The notes under the pieces are model-generated. The model had not been told where the DNA came from and ran no database searches. It was given only the letters and a program-made list of their open reading frames with translations. DNA of 64,000 nt, taken from Candidatus Sulfidibacterium hydrothermale (GTDB taxonomy: Bacteria; Bacteroidota; Bacteroidia; Bacteroidales; F082). Numbering within the stretch: position 1 is the first letter of the stretch; each line of letters begins with the position of its first letter. The position numbers and the translations under genes were made by a program. Positions 54,199 through 63,283 of this stretch are shown here, in pieces. The DNA is taken from assembly GCF_020149915.1 (NCBI RefSeq), contig NZ_CP083760.1, positions 124,001-188,000 on the forward strand, read 5' to 3'.

Positions 54199-55062
54199 TT
54201 ACTTGATTAATTTTTGGTTTTGTGCGTCAAAATAAAGGGCAGCAGCACCCAATACCGCAATGTCTTCCTGTTCGGAAGGAACAATTTTCAGCTTTTTTAT
54301 CGTGTGCTTATAAGGGAATGTGCGTATTCTCTCCCACATACTTTTTTCAAAATAAGAGAACGCTTTGGAGATAAAGCCACCAATAACAACAATTTCCGGA
54401 TCTACTGAAAAAAGAATCGTTTTTATCAGCATCCCTAAATCATATCCGTATTGTTCAAAAATGGCACGGGCAATTTTATCTTTTTTGTCGGCCCGGCGGA
54501 TGAGCGTATGGGCTGACAATCCGAATTTATACTCAAAATAAGCATCATTCAGGTAATATTCATATGTTTCATCCCGATAGGGAATATCGCCAAATTCACC
54601 GGCACCACAATTGGTTCCTGAGTAAAGATGACCTTTGAATATCACGCCGGCTCCCACTCCGGCTCCAAGAACAAGTCCAACGCTGTTTTCATACCCTTCG
54701 GCCTTTCCGAAATAAGTTTCTCCAATGGCAAAACAGTTGGCATCGTTGTTCACATAAACTTTTACGCCAAAATGATCTTCCAGAATTTCACGGATATGCA
54801 CTTCGCGCCACGATGGAATATTCTGCACCCGGTACACAATTCCTTTGTCCACATCCACCAAGCTGGGGACACCAATTCCTATACCGGCTATTTCATCATC
54901 GAAAACGTCGTTAATTACTCCAAAAACTTCTGAAAGAATTTCATCTTCAGATCCTTTATTATTGATCTTCCGGGTAATACTCTTTTCAATCTTACCGTTT
55001 TTTACTTTTCCGGCGATCAATGTTTTCCCGCCAAACGAAATTCCGATAACTGCTTTTTGCAT
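54199..55062 (-). CDS. ROK-family sugar kinase-like protein with altered phosphate motif
   Basis: A 287-residue ROK protein paralogous to the one upstream. The catalytic aspartate is kept in NNDANCFAIGE (D107), but the N-terminal phosphate loop DLGGTK is SFGGKT (S9 replaces the aspartate). The ROK zinc motif is missing, as in its neighbour. The region GEFGDIPYRDETYEYYLND differs from the neighbour in losing a cysteine. It may be a kinase with changed metal handling, a sugar-binding regulator, or inactive. It has no DNA-binding domain. It is 1 bp from the NagB fusion gene. Confidence 0.85.
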   Translation of the reverse strand: MQKAVIGISFGGKTLIAGKVKNGKIEKSITRKINNKGSEDEILSEVFGVINDVFDDEIAGIGIGVPSLVDVDKGIVYRVQNIPSWREVHIREILEDHFGVKVYVNNDANCFAIGETYFGKAEGYENSVGLVLGAGVGAGVIFKGHLYSGTNCGAGEFGDIPYRDETYEYYLNDAYFEYKFGLSAHTLIRRADKKDKIARAIFEQYGYDLGMLIKTILFSVDPEIVVIGGFISKAFSYFEKSMWERIRTFPYKHTIKKLKIVPSEQEDIAVLGAAALYFDAQNQKLIK

Positions 55063-55094
55063 ATTCTTTGTTTTTTAATTTTTTCAATAATAAT

Positions 55095-55979
55095 CTATTC
55101 CTGTATAACTTGCCGGTCCATATGGTCAAAATAGAGAGAGGCAGCTCCCAGCACGGCAATATTTTCTGTATTGGAAAAAATAACGTCAAAATCTTCAATG
55201 GCCTCAGGGAAAGGAAAATCCAAAATGGATTCCCACATACTGGCTTTGAACAATTCGCCGGAACGGGCAATGGAGCCTCCAATAATGACCTTTTGCGGAT
55301 CAACAGCCAGTTTAATGGTTTTTATGGCATTTCCCACATGACGACCAAACTCCTGAAAAGCTTCAAGTGCTTTTTTATTTCCATCCTGGGCTTCACGGGC
55401 CATAATCTGACCATCCATATTGTATTTCTTTTTAAAAAATTTGCCGCTGCAATAATCTTCGTAAATGGTGTCAAGATAAGGAATGTTTCCAAACTCCCCC
55501 GATCCGCAATGGGCATCAGGCAGCAACAATCCGTTTTTAATGATTCCGCCACCCATGCCGGTTCCCAGCGTAATTCCCACAAAATCTTTCTCTCCTTTTC
55601 CCCGGCCAAAGCGAAGTTCACCCAAGGCAAAACAGTTGGCATCATTATCAATAAAAACCGGAACACCAAAATGCTTTTCCAATAACGCTTTTAATGCAAT
55701 CTCTTTCCATGACGGAATATTTTGCAAATCGCGCACGACTCCGGTAGTCCGGTTAACCAGCCCGGGAATCCCGATACCAATACCCGCTACTTCTTCATCA
55801 AAATGAAATTCGATGGCTTCGATTAACACATCCAAAACATCCTGCGGATGGGCACTTTCGGCCGGCACAGAACGATAAAGAATTTTTCCTTGTACCGAAT
55901 CGGTCACCCGTGCTGTTGCTACCTTGGTTCCTCCCAGATCAACACCTATCAATGTTTTTATTTCTTTCGTTTCCATCAT
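55095..55979 (-). CDS. ROK-family sugar kinase
   Basis: A 294-residue kinase of the ROK fold: phosphate loop GVDLGGTKVATA (D14), catalytic D113 in DNDANCFALGE, and GTGMGGGII. The ROK zinc cluster (CxCGxxGCxE) is absent; instead GEFGNIPYLDTIYEDYCSG is present, a form often seen in Bacteroidota. It starts with ATGATG; the stop of the MFS gene overlaps this start by 4 bp. In this operon it is the best candidate for phosphorylating glucosamine or N-acetylglucosamine before the NagB fusion. Confidence 0.9.
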   Translation of the reverse strand: MMETKEIKTLIGVDLGGTKVATARVTDSVQGKILYRSVPAESAHPQDVLDVLIEAIEFHFDEEVAGIGIGIPGLVNRTTGVVRDLQNIPSWKEIALKALLEKHFGVPVFIDNDANCFALGELRFGRGKGEKDFVGITLGTGMGGGIIKNGLLLPDAHCGSGEFGNIPYLDTIYEDYCSGKFFKKKYNMDGQIMAREAQDGNKKALEAFQEFGRHVGNAIKTIKLAVDPQKVIIGGSIARSGELFKASMWESILDFPFPEAIEDFDVIFSNTENIAVLGAASLYFDHMDRQVIQE

Positions 55980-57229
55980 GACTTAAATATTTCTTTCAGG
56001 CTTACCGTTTTGTTATTAACCAACGGTTTAGCCCAAAAACTGATACTTAAAATATAACCGAGGGTGACAAACAGAAAAACCATTCCGGTTCTTAATGAAG
56101 TCAAATCGCTGATTCCGCCGATGAGTAACTGGATAACTGCTCCACCGGCAATACCGGTCATTAAAATACCAGCAAACGAACCGTGATGTTTCGCCACAGA
56201 ATTGAGTCCGAGTGAAACAATGATGGGATACATCACCGACAAAAAGAAACCGGAAACCGGAAAAGCCCACAATGCGATTTTTGTTCCACCCCACAATCCG
56301 GCAGCCAGACTAACAATGGCAAGCACTGTAAACCAACGCATTACCTGTTTGCTATCAAAAAGTTTCAACAAAACCAATCCGAGTACCCCGCCAATGGTCA
56401 TCAGTCCCCAAAAATAGGAAACCGCATGAGCCCCTACGGTATCAGGATTAATGCCGTGATAGATGTACAAAAATTTGGACATCCAGTAAGAGATTCCCTG
56501 TTCAGTACCCACGTAGGCAAAAATGCCGAAAAAATAGAGAATGACATATTTGTTTTTGAACAACTCGATATAACTGGCCCGTGTACCCGATTTTTCATCT
56601 TCCTGCAATTCCACTTTTGGAAAACGCACCACTGCAATAACAAGAATCATCAAAATACTGATGAGTGCAAAAACCCAATAAACCGAAACCCAGGAAAAAC
56701 CCGCAGGAACCAAACGCGACATCATTCCGATAAGTGGCTTATTAACGGCTCCTTTATCAATATTGGTAACCAGATAAGAATACATCTGCGGACTGATAAA
56801 AGAAGCCAGGCCAAAAATCAATTGCGCCAGCACCGAGTTAAAAGCATAATGCTCTTCTCCACCGGCTACCCGCAGCAGCGGATTAATAACCACCTGCAAC
56901 ACAGCCATTCCTGTACCAATGATGAACAACGACAACATGAAAATGTTGAATTGCGGAAAAAGCGCAAAGCCAAAAGCACCAAGAAATGCCAACAGGAAAG
57001 CCAAAATCATCATTCGTTTACCGCCCCACTTTTCCAGTAAGATTCCGGAAGGAATGGACATGATGCCGTAAGCAATGAAAAAGACAAACGGTAAAAATCC
57101 TGCTTGCGTTTCTGTCAGATGGTAACCGGCAGAGACATTCGGATTGAGTGCTCCCAAAATATTGGTTAAAAATGAAATGACGAAAAACGTCAGCAGAATG
57201 AGGGCTACAATAACATAATTTCTTTTCAT
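55976..57229 (-). CDS. MFS sugar transporter (FucP/NagP-like)
   Basis: A 417-residue permease with about 12 membrane helices, beginning YVIVALILLTFFVISFLTN. FucP/GlcP family features are present: TETQAGFLPFVFFIAYGIMS, PSGILLEKWGGKRMM, and in the second half FGIFAYVGTEQGISYWMSKF. It would carry a monosaccharide such as glucosamine across the inner membrane with protons. It follows the GH2 gene after 4 bp and overlaps the ROK kinase gene by 4 bp. Confidence 0.92.
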   Translation of the reverse strand: MKRNYVIVALILLTFFVISFLTNILGALNPNVSAGYHLTETQAGFLPFVFFIAYGIMSIPSGILLEKWGGKRMMILAFLLAFLGAFGFALFPQFNIFMLSLFIIGTGMAVLQVVINPLLRVAGGEEHYAFNSVLAQLIFGLASFISPQMYSYLVTNIDKGAVNKPLIGMMSRLVPAGFSWVSVYWVFALISILMILVIAVVRFPKVELQEDEKSGTRASYIELFKNKYVILYFFGIFAYVGTEQGISYWMSKFLYIYHGINPDTVGAHAVSYFWGLMTIGGVLGLVLLKLFDSKQVMRWFTVLAIVSLAAGLWGGTKIALWAFPVSGFFLSVMYPIIVSLGLNSVAKHHGSFAGILMTGIAGGAVIQLLIGGISDLTSLRTGMVFLFVTLGYILSISFWAKPLVNNKTVSLKEIFKS

Positions 57230-57233
57230 AATC

Positions 57234-59843
57234 TTATTCGTTATAAGCTTTTACTACCAGTTCCGGTTCTTTATTTTTTAAATCGCGGTGATGAATTCTT
57301 ACCGTTAATAAACGGGTTTCACCGGGTAACAACGAAACATCATTATCCGACCAGAACACCGGAAGAATGGTTTGTCCGTTGGTTTTGTTTACCATATCGG
57401 CATGAACAAAGAAAGCAATGTACGGACTGTTGTTTTTCAGCCGGACCGTAAAAATCATATCGTTCTTCCCGGCGGCTTTTTTTACGATACTTGCTTCCGG
57501 TTTTACTTTCGGAAGACGATTCAGCGCTTTAAAATCAGCATACTGAATCGTGGGGGTTTCGTACCAGTTGCTTTTTTTGTAGTTCAAAATGTCTTTTTTG
57601 GCAGAAAGCCAATAAAAATTGTTGTCTATCTCCTGTTTTTTTGCGTTGAACAGTCGCAAATCAAGAAAATAAACCGTCGAACCCCAGTTTTTCTCAGGCA
57701 GAGTATAAACTTTCCGGCTACTGTTCGCTTTCAGGTCCACCGGAATTTCTTTTTCAAATTTCAGTTGAGAACGATCGTTATATACTCTGATTTTCAGCGT
57801 ACATCCATTTTTATCATTCAACCGGTCATTCACCACGTAAATGCTGTGCTGGGCGTAGTCGTAAACCGGATGATACGGTTGCGAGGCTTTTTGGGCACCG
57901 TAATAAGCGCCGTTAGGATTCAGGTAATAATCGTACAGCTGCCAGTACATTTCGGGCCACGAAGAATTCAGCATCCATTGAATTACACCGGTTGCCTTAT
58001 AGCGATAAGCTGAAAATGCCTCGAACATGGGGCGCATCAGTTCATAATTCAGCACTTGTGCTTTTTTGGTAAAATCGGCCAGCGAAGACGGTTTTCCGTA
58101 TCTTTCTTCCAACGCTTTAATGTAGCGGTTGAGTTTACTGAAAGCGTGCCGTCCGCAATGATAATTCCACACGCTGTCCACAGGCCATTGATTTTGTGGT
58201 GAAAGCATTTTTTTGATGCTTTGCAAAGGCGGAATTTGTGCACCGGGACCCGTTTCGGTATTAAAACCGTAAGCCCCGCCATAAAGCGTATCCTGAAACC
58301 AGTATACCGGTGGTACATAAGCATAAGGCCCGCGCATTTTCACGGCAGACGGCCCGACTGTGGAGGTCCATTCTTTAGCCGAAGGCAGATACACCCTGGT
58401 GGAATCGTACTGTTTCAAAATATTCAAATATTTTTTTTCCAATTCCGGCTTGGGCATCTTATCGCTGCCGCCCAGCCAGGCAAAAATGGACGGATGATTC
58501 CTGAGCCAAACGATCTGATCTTTCCAGGCATCAGACATCATATCCATTTCAGAAGGGGTTAAAATGCCACCATATTTCGGATCACATTTCTTTTTCACCA
58601 GGTTTTCCCACTCCCACTGACAGCTCCAGCCGGCCATGATCATAATTCCAAGGCTGTCGCAAAGCGAATAAATTTCCGGGCTATTTCCCCAGAAACCCTC
58701 CAGCCGGATGGTATTCAGGTTCATATTTTTCACGTATTCCAGCTGGTTACGATAACTCTGCGGAGTATCGTTCAGCAACAACTTGTCTACCCAGCCGCCA
58801 CCGCGAATCAGGATTTTCTTTCCGTTGATTTTAAATCCCCGGAAACCTTTACGGGTGTAAAAATCAGAAACCGTACGAATTCCGAAAGCCGTTTGTTTCT
58901 GGTCGGACACCTTGCCCGCATTTGAAAAAGTAAACACGGCATGATATAAATATGGTGTTCCCAAAGTATGTGGCCACCACAGTTTGGGATGTTTTATAAT
59001 GAGTCCGGGAAATTCTTCCGGAGAGAAAACAACCGTTTTGGTTTCTCCGGAAATTAAAGTAACCGGCCTAGAAAAGGTTTCTCCATTTATTTTTAAAAAG
59101 ACTTTGCCAAACTGTTCTACGCGGGTATAGTTGGTCACACGCACCGATGCGGTTAATTTTGCTTCGGACAAATCAGACGAAAGGGTGCTGACCACAAAAG
59201 GTTCTGACAATCCGGTTTCGGTACAAGCTTCAAGGTAAACTCCGCGGATGATTCCCATATTTTGATCAGGAGCCGGCGGATTCCAATCGACAAAGCCAAT
59301 GGTAAAATCGCCAGGCTGCGGCGGATATACTTTTACCGCCAAAATATTTTTTCCTTCTTTTACCGCTTTAGAAATATTCAAGGTAAACTGGCGAAAAGGA
59401 TTGACAATTTTATTTTTCGAAGCAATTTTTTTTCCGTTGAGCCAAATATCAGCCCTGTAATTAATTCCATTAAAACGAAGCAGCAACGTCTGCGGAAGTC
59501 GATTTAACGTAAACGTTGTACGGTACCACCACGGCGAATGAAATTGTTCAACAGGAATTTTTTTCAGGTTCATATCCCTGAAAATATTTTTGTACACACC
59601 GTTTTCTACCAATACGTGTAATACCGTGGCAGGAACTGTTGCCGGATAAGCCGTTTGTCCTTTAAAGTTTTCCGAACTGATCTGTGCGCCATTGGCTTGT
59701 ACCCTGTTCGCATTAAAAACTGTCCAATTGTTTTTTAATGCTTTTTCAAAGTGTTTTACAGAAGCCTGCTGGCTACAGGAAGAAAACGCAAGAACAGAGC
59801 CCAAAAAGAGCACAGACCAAAAAAATTTACGTAAATAGTTCAT
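57234..59843 (-). CDS. GH2 lipoprotein, probable exo-beta-D-glucosaminidase
   Basis: An 869-residue exported lipoprotein (FLGSVLAFSSCS, C23). GH2 architecture: jelly-roll sugar-binding N-domain (about 30-200), Ig-like domain (to about 300), TIM barrel (about 300-620) and C-terminal beta domains. Barrel residues match exo-beta-glucosaminidases such as CsxA: AGWSCQWEWENL, acid/base D461 in WLGGSDKMP, and nucleophile E530 in GFNTETGPGAQIP. A beta-mannosidase is possible but would have a different acid/base context (usually NE). Removal of glucosamine from chito-oligomers is the likely activity. The ATG at 59843 is chosen over TTG 59864. It is the first gene of the operon. Confidence 0.85.
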   Translation of the reverse strand: MNYLRKFFWSVLFLGSVLAFSSCSQQASVKHFEKALKNNWTVFNANRVQANGAQISSENFKGQTAYPATVPATVLHVLVENGVYKNIFRDMNLKKIPVEQFHSPWWYRTTFTLNRLPQTLLLRFNGINYRADIWLNGKKIASKNKIVNPFRQFTLNISKAVKEGKNILAVKVYPPQPGDFTIGFVDWNPPAPDQNMGIIRGVYLEACTETGLSEPFVVSTLSSDLSEAKLTASVRVTNYTRVEQFGKVFLKINGETFSRPVTLISGETKTVVFSPEEFPGLIIKHPKLWWPHTLGTPYLYHAVFTFSNAGKVSDQKQTAFGIRTVSDFYTRKGFRGFKINGKKILIRGGGWVDKLLLNDTPQSYRNQLEYVKNMNLNTIRLEGFWGNSPEIYSLCDSLGIMIMAGWSCQWEWENLVKKKCDPKYGGILTPSEMDMMSDAWKDQIVWLRNHPSIFAWLGGSDKMPKPELEKKYLNILKQYDSTRVYLPSAKEWTSTVGPSAVKMRGPYAYVPPVYWFQDTLYGGAYGFNTETGPGAQIPPLQSIKKMLSPQNQWPVDSVWNYHCGRHAFSKLNRYIKALEERYGKPSSLADFTKKAQVLNYELMRPMFEAFSAYRYKATGVIQWMLNSSWPEMYWQLYDYYLNPNGAYYGAQKASQPYHPVYDYAQHSIYVVNDRLNDKNGCTLKIRVYNDRSQLKFEKEIPVDLKANSSRKVYTLPEKNWGSTVYFLDLRLFNAKKQEIDNNFYWLSAKKDILNYKKSNWYETPTIQYADFKALNRLPKVKPEASIVKKAAGKNDMIFTVRLKNNSPYIAFFVHADMVNKTNGQTILPVFWSDNDVSLLPGETRLLTVRIHHRDLKNKEPELVVKAYNE

Positions 59844-59889
59844 GATACTGATTTTGATTTCCAATTAAATTGAACATCTGAGACTCCTG

Positions 59890-59921
59890 CAAAAATAATT
59901 AAATTTTTTATTTAGCGCAAA
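59890..59921 (-). promoter_or_regulatory. Promoter of the GH2-NagB operon
   Basis: On the minus strand TTTG (59921-59918), 20 nt, TATTTTTG (59897-59890): a full match to the Bacteroidota consensus, 46 bp before the GH2 ATG. Confidence 0.75.
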
Positions 59922-60151
59922 AAGTTGCACAAAAAAATATATTTTTATAAAAAACTACACACTATAAACAGTATAAAACCATCCTTATTTAGACACAAAA
60001 TAAATTATACGCCACAACATCTATTCTATACATTAAATTAAAAATTGATGTTAACTACTTAACACACTATAAAACAACAAATAATAAATTTTTAACGTTT
60101 TTTATAATTCAAAACAAATTTTTGTTCCAAAAAATTTGCTATGTGAAAAAA
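59922..60151. other. AT-rich divergent control region
   Basis: The 393-bp gap between divergent coding starts is very AT-rich in the middle and holds promoters at both ends. No clear palindromic operator or regulator gene is seen, so control may come from a distant regulator or be constitutive. Confidence 0.4.
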
Positions 60152-60182
60152 TTTGCATTGATTATTTTATTAATTATATTTG
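60152..60182 (+). promoter_or_regulatory. Promoter of the SusC/SusD genes
   Basis: TTTG (60152-60155), 19 nt, TATATTTG (60175-60182): a textbook match, 54 bp before the SusC ATG. Confidence 0.8.
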
Positions 60183-60236
60183 TGCGCATAAATTTTGAAT
60201 ATTTCTTAACATTTTTAATAATCAAATTTATTTGTT

Positions 60237-63200
60237 ATGAAAAAATTTCTATTCTTTATTTCATTGCTTGTGCTAAATTTGTCGTTGTTAGCACAAATTA
60301 CTGTTCAAGGAACAGTAAAATCAGCCACCGACGGAACAGAGCTTCCCGGTGTCAGTGTTTTGTTAAAAGGAACGACTACAGGCACGGTAACCGATTTACA
60401 GGGACATTATTCTCTTTCTGTTCCCAAAACCGGTATTCTGGTTTTTTCATACATTGGATTCCAGTCAAAAGAAGTTCCCATTAACAACCAAAAGGTTATT
60501 AATGTAAAACTTAAACCGGCCAATGTAAACTTAAACGAGCTGGTTGTTATTGGTTATGGTGTTCAGAAAAAGAAACTGGTAACCGGAGCTATTTCCAGTA
60601 TTGGAGGGAAAGACATCAAAGGAACCGCCATCACACAAGCGGCTCAAGCCCTTCAATATGCTCCCGGCGTACAGGTTATTAGTAATTCCGGTTCTCCCGG
60701 CTCTCCTATCCGGGTCAGAATCCGCGGTTTCTCTTCCAATAACAACAGTTCTCCTATTTATATTGTAGATGGCGTTCGCACCTCCATCAATAACCTAAAC
60801 CCCAACGACATAAAAAGTATTCAGGTATTAAAAGATGCCGCTTCATCGGCTATTTACGGAGCAGAAGGCGGTAATGGTGTCGTGATTATTACTACCAAAA
60901 AAGGTCAGGCCGGGAAAAGTAAGATCAGTTATGATTTTCAATATTCATGGCAGTCGCTCAGAAAAAAAATGGATCTTCTTAATACTTCCGAATATGCAAC
61001 TTACATGAAAGAAGCAGACAGAATCCCCGATGTGGACCAAACATACAACACCGATTGGCAAAATGCATTGTTCACGGTAGCGCCCATGCAAAAACACCAC
61101 CTTGCTTTTTCCGGCGGAAATCAGAAAACAAATTATTACTTGTCGCTCTCTTACCTCGATCAAGATGGTATAGTATACGGGCCACACGATTATTATAAAA
61201 GACTGAACCTTACCGAAACCTCTGATCATCACATAAAAAAATGGTTGAAAGTTGGAAATACAATCATGTATTCCAAAATTAAACACGGAGCCATTAACGA
61301 AGCCAGCGGAGAATTTGGCGGGGTCGTCAGCGATGCTTTAATGATGGATCCGGCAACACCGGTTGAATACACAAATACCATCCCTTCATTTGTTCAAGAC
61401 CTAATAAACTCCGGGAAGAAACTTGTTAAATCTCCCGATGGGAATTATTATGGTATTTCGCAATATGTACGGCAAGAAATAATGAACCCTTTTGTTAAGC
61501 TGGCCATTACCAATGGAGAGTATAAAGAAAACGACTTTTTAGGAATGGTTTATATGGAAGTATCTCCAATAAAAGGATTAAAGTTTACCAGCAGAGCAAG
61601 CCTTAATTTAACCTTTGGAGATTGGCACAGTTGGTCTCCTACCTATTACTATAGCTCAACAAATAACAACGGCATGACTATTGTTTCAACCAGTGCCGAT
61701 AAATGGCAATCCTGGATGTGGGACAATTTTGCTTCTTATAAAAGAAGAATCGGTTCGCATTCGTTCAATATTGTTTTAGGTACCTCCGCAAGAGACGATA
61801 CCCATTATTTCCTCGGGGCCCAAGGCGGACCAATGACCATGGAACTTCCTTCGTTTGCCCGGTTGAATTATATCAGCACTCAGGAAAATGACCAGGTAAA
61901 CGGATCTTTTGACGAACAAAAATTACTCTCTTACTTTGGCAGAATAAACTACAGTTTTAAAAACAAATATTTGTTTGAAGCCAGTTTCCGCCGGGATGGT
62001 GCCGGATTGTCTCAATTACCTAAAGACGGAAGATGGGGTAATTTCCCTGCTGTTTCCGGTGGATGGGTTATATCCAATGAAAATTTCTTCCCCAAAAAAG
62101 AAAAAGGAATCAGTTTCCTGAAATTAAGAGCCAGCTGGGGGAAAAACGGGAGCCTCTCAAACCTGGGCGGATATAGCTACGCCTCTTTTATCCGTTCAAC
62201 TTACTGGGGAATAACCATGCGTTACCCACTTACCGACAGCCATTTTGTTACGGTTTATGAACCCTCCCAATTACCAAACCCAGATTTAAAATGGGAAAAA
62301 AGTATTCAAACAGACATTGGTTTAGACTTACATGCATTAAATGACCATTTAACCTTTACTTTTGACTATTACCGAAAAGTTACCAGCGGATTAATAACAC
62401 AAAACACGCCTCCTTTCGAAGCGGGGAATAACGCAGCTCCAATAAATGCCGGGGATGTTCTTAACCGGGGATTTGAATTTGATTTGGGCTACCATAACCG
62501 TTCAAGAAACGGAAACTTTAAGTATAATTTAAACGTCAATTTATCAACTCTGCACAACGAAGTAACCTACCTTAATCCACAGCTTCACAGACTTTACGGG
62601 GCTCAGGTCGGAACGGGATGGACGGCCACGGTATTTAGCAAAGGTTATCCTGTCTGGTACTTTTACGGTTATAAAACAGACGGCATTAACAAAGAAACCG
62701 GAGATCCCAACTTTGTTGATGTTAATGGAGACGGGGTTATCAATTCGAGCGATAAAACATATATTGGAAGCCCCATTCCGAAAATATTATATGGCGGCAA
62801 TTTCAATGTATCGTATAAACAACTTTCTCTTTCTGTAATTTTTGAAGGGGCAGCAGGAAACAAGGTTTTAATGGGTTGGATAAGACCGGATGTCCCGACA
62901 ATGAACATGCCCACTTGTTTTTATACCGATCGGTGGACTCCGGAAAATCCTAACGGAACAATGCCAAAAGCAGGAGCAGATCCCAAAACATGGAATAGCG
63001 ATATTTTGGTCTTTGATGCATCGTATTTAAGTATTCAGCAAATTCAATTAGGGTACAATCTTCCTCCTCAATTGTTAAAGAAAATGAGGTTTTCTTCATT
63101 CCGTGTTTATATTTCATTAAATGACTTTTTCATGATTACAAGCTATCCCGGTCTCACCCCTCAGGTGGGTACAAACAATGGTGAAAACAACAACTACGGA

Positions 63201-63263
63201 ATAGATCACGGAACTTATCCTATGTCTCGTTCAGTTATGATTGGTACTTCTTTTTCTTTATAA
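60237..63263 (+). CDS. SusC/RagA-family TonB-linked outer-membrane porin
   Basis: A 1008-residue TonB-dependent transporter. Signal peptide (FLFFISLLVLNLSLLAQ), carboxypeptidase regulatory-like domain (about 21-105; TVQGTVKSATDGTELPGVSV), plug with LNELVVIGYGVQKKK and PIYIVDGVRTSINNLN, SIQVLKDAASSAIYGAEGGN, then a 22-strand barrel that ends with SRSVMIGTSFSL. SusC porins import oligosaccharides with SusD lids. It is divergent from the glucosamine-utilisation operon and followed by a SusD gene after 20 bp. Confidence 0.96.
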   Translation: MKKFLFFISLLVLNLSLLAQITVQGTVKSATDGTELPGVSVLLKGTTTGTVTDLQGHYSLSVPKTGILVFSYIGFQSKEVPINNQKVINVKLKPANVNLNELVVIGYGVQKKKLVTGAISSIGGKDIKGTAITQAAQALQYAPGVQVISNSGSPGSPIRVRIRGFSSNNNSSPIYIVDGVRTSINNLNPNDIKSIQVLKDAASSAIYGAEGGNGVVIITTKKGQAGKSKISYDFQYSWQSLRKKMDLLNTSEYATYMKEADRIPDVDQTYNTDWQNALFTVAPMQKHHLAFSGGNQKTNYYLSLSYLDQDGIVYGPHDYYKRLNLTETSDHHIKKWLKVGNTIMYSKIKHGAINEASGEFGGVVSDALMMDPATPVEYTNTIPSFVQDLINSGKKLVKSPDGNYYGISQYVRQEIMNPFVKLAITNGEYKENDFLGMVYMEVSPIKGLKFTSRASLNLTFGDWHSWSPTYYYSSTNNNGMTIVSTSADKWQSWMWDNFASYKRRIGSHSFNIVLGTSARDDTHYFLGAQGGPMTMELPSFARLNYISTQENDQVNGSFDEQKLLSYFGRINYSFKNKYLFEASFRRDGAGLSQLPKDGRWGNFPAVSGGWVISNENFFPKKEKGISFLKLRASWGKNGSLSNLGGYSYASFIRSTYWGITMRYPLTDSHFVTVYEPSQLPNPDLKWEKSIQTDIGLDLHALNDHLTFTFDYYRKVTSGLITQNTPPFEAGNNAAPINAGDVLNRGFEFDLGYHNRSRNGNFKYNLNVNLSTLHNEVTYLNPQLHRLYGAQVGTGWTATVFSKGYPVWYFYGYKTDGINKETGDPNFVDVNGDGVINSSDKTYIGSPIPKILYGGNFNVSYKQLSLSVIFEGAAGNKVLMGWIRPDVPTMNMPTCFYTDRWTPENPNGTMPKAGADPKTWNSDILVFDASYLSIQQIQLGYNLPPQLLKKMRFSSFRVYISLNDFFMITSYPGLTPQVGTNNGENNNYGIDHGTYPMSRSVMIGTSFSL

Positions 63264-63283
63264 AACAATAAAAAATTTGAAAA

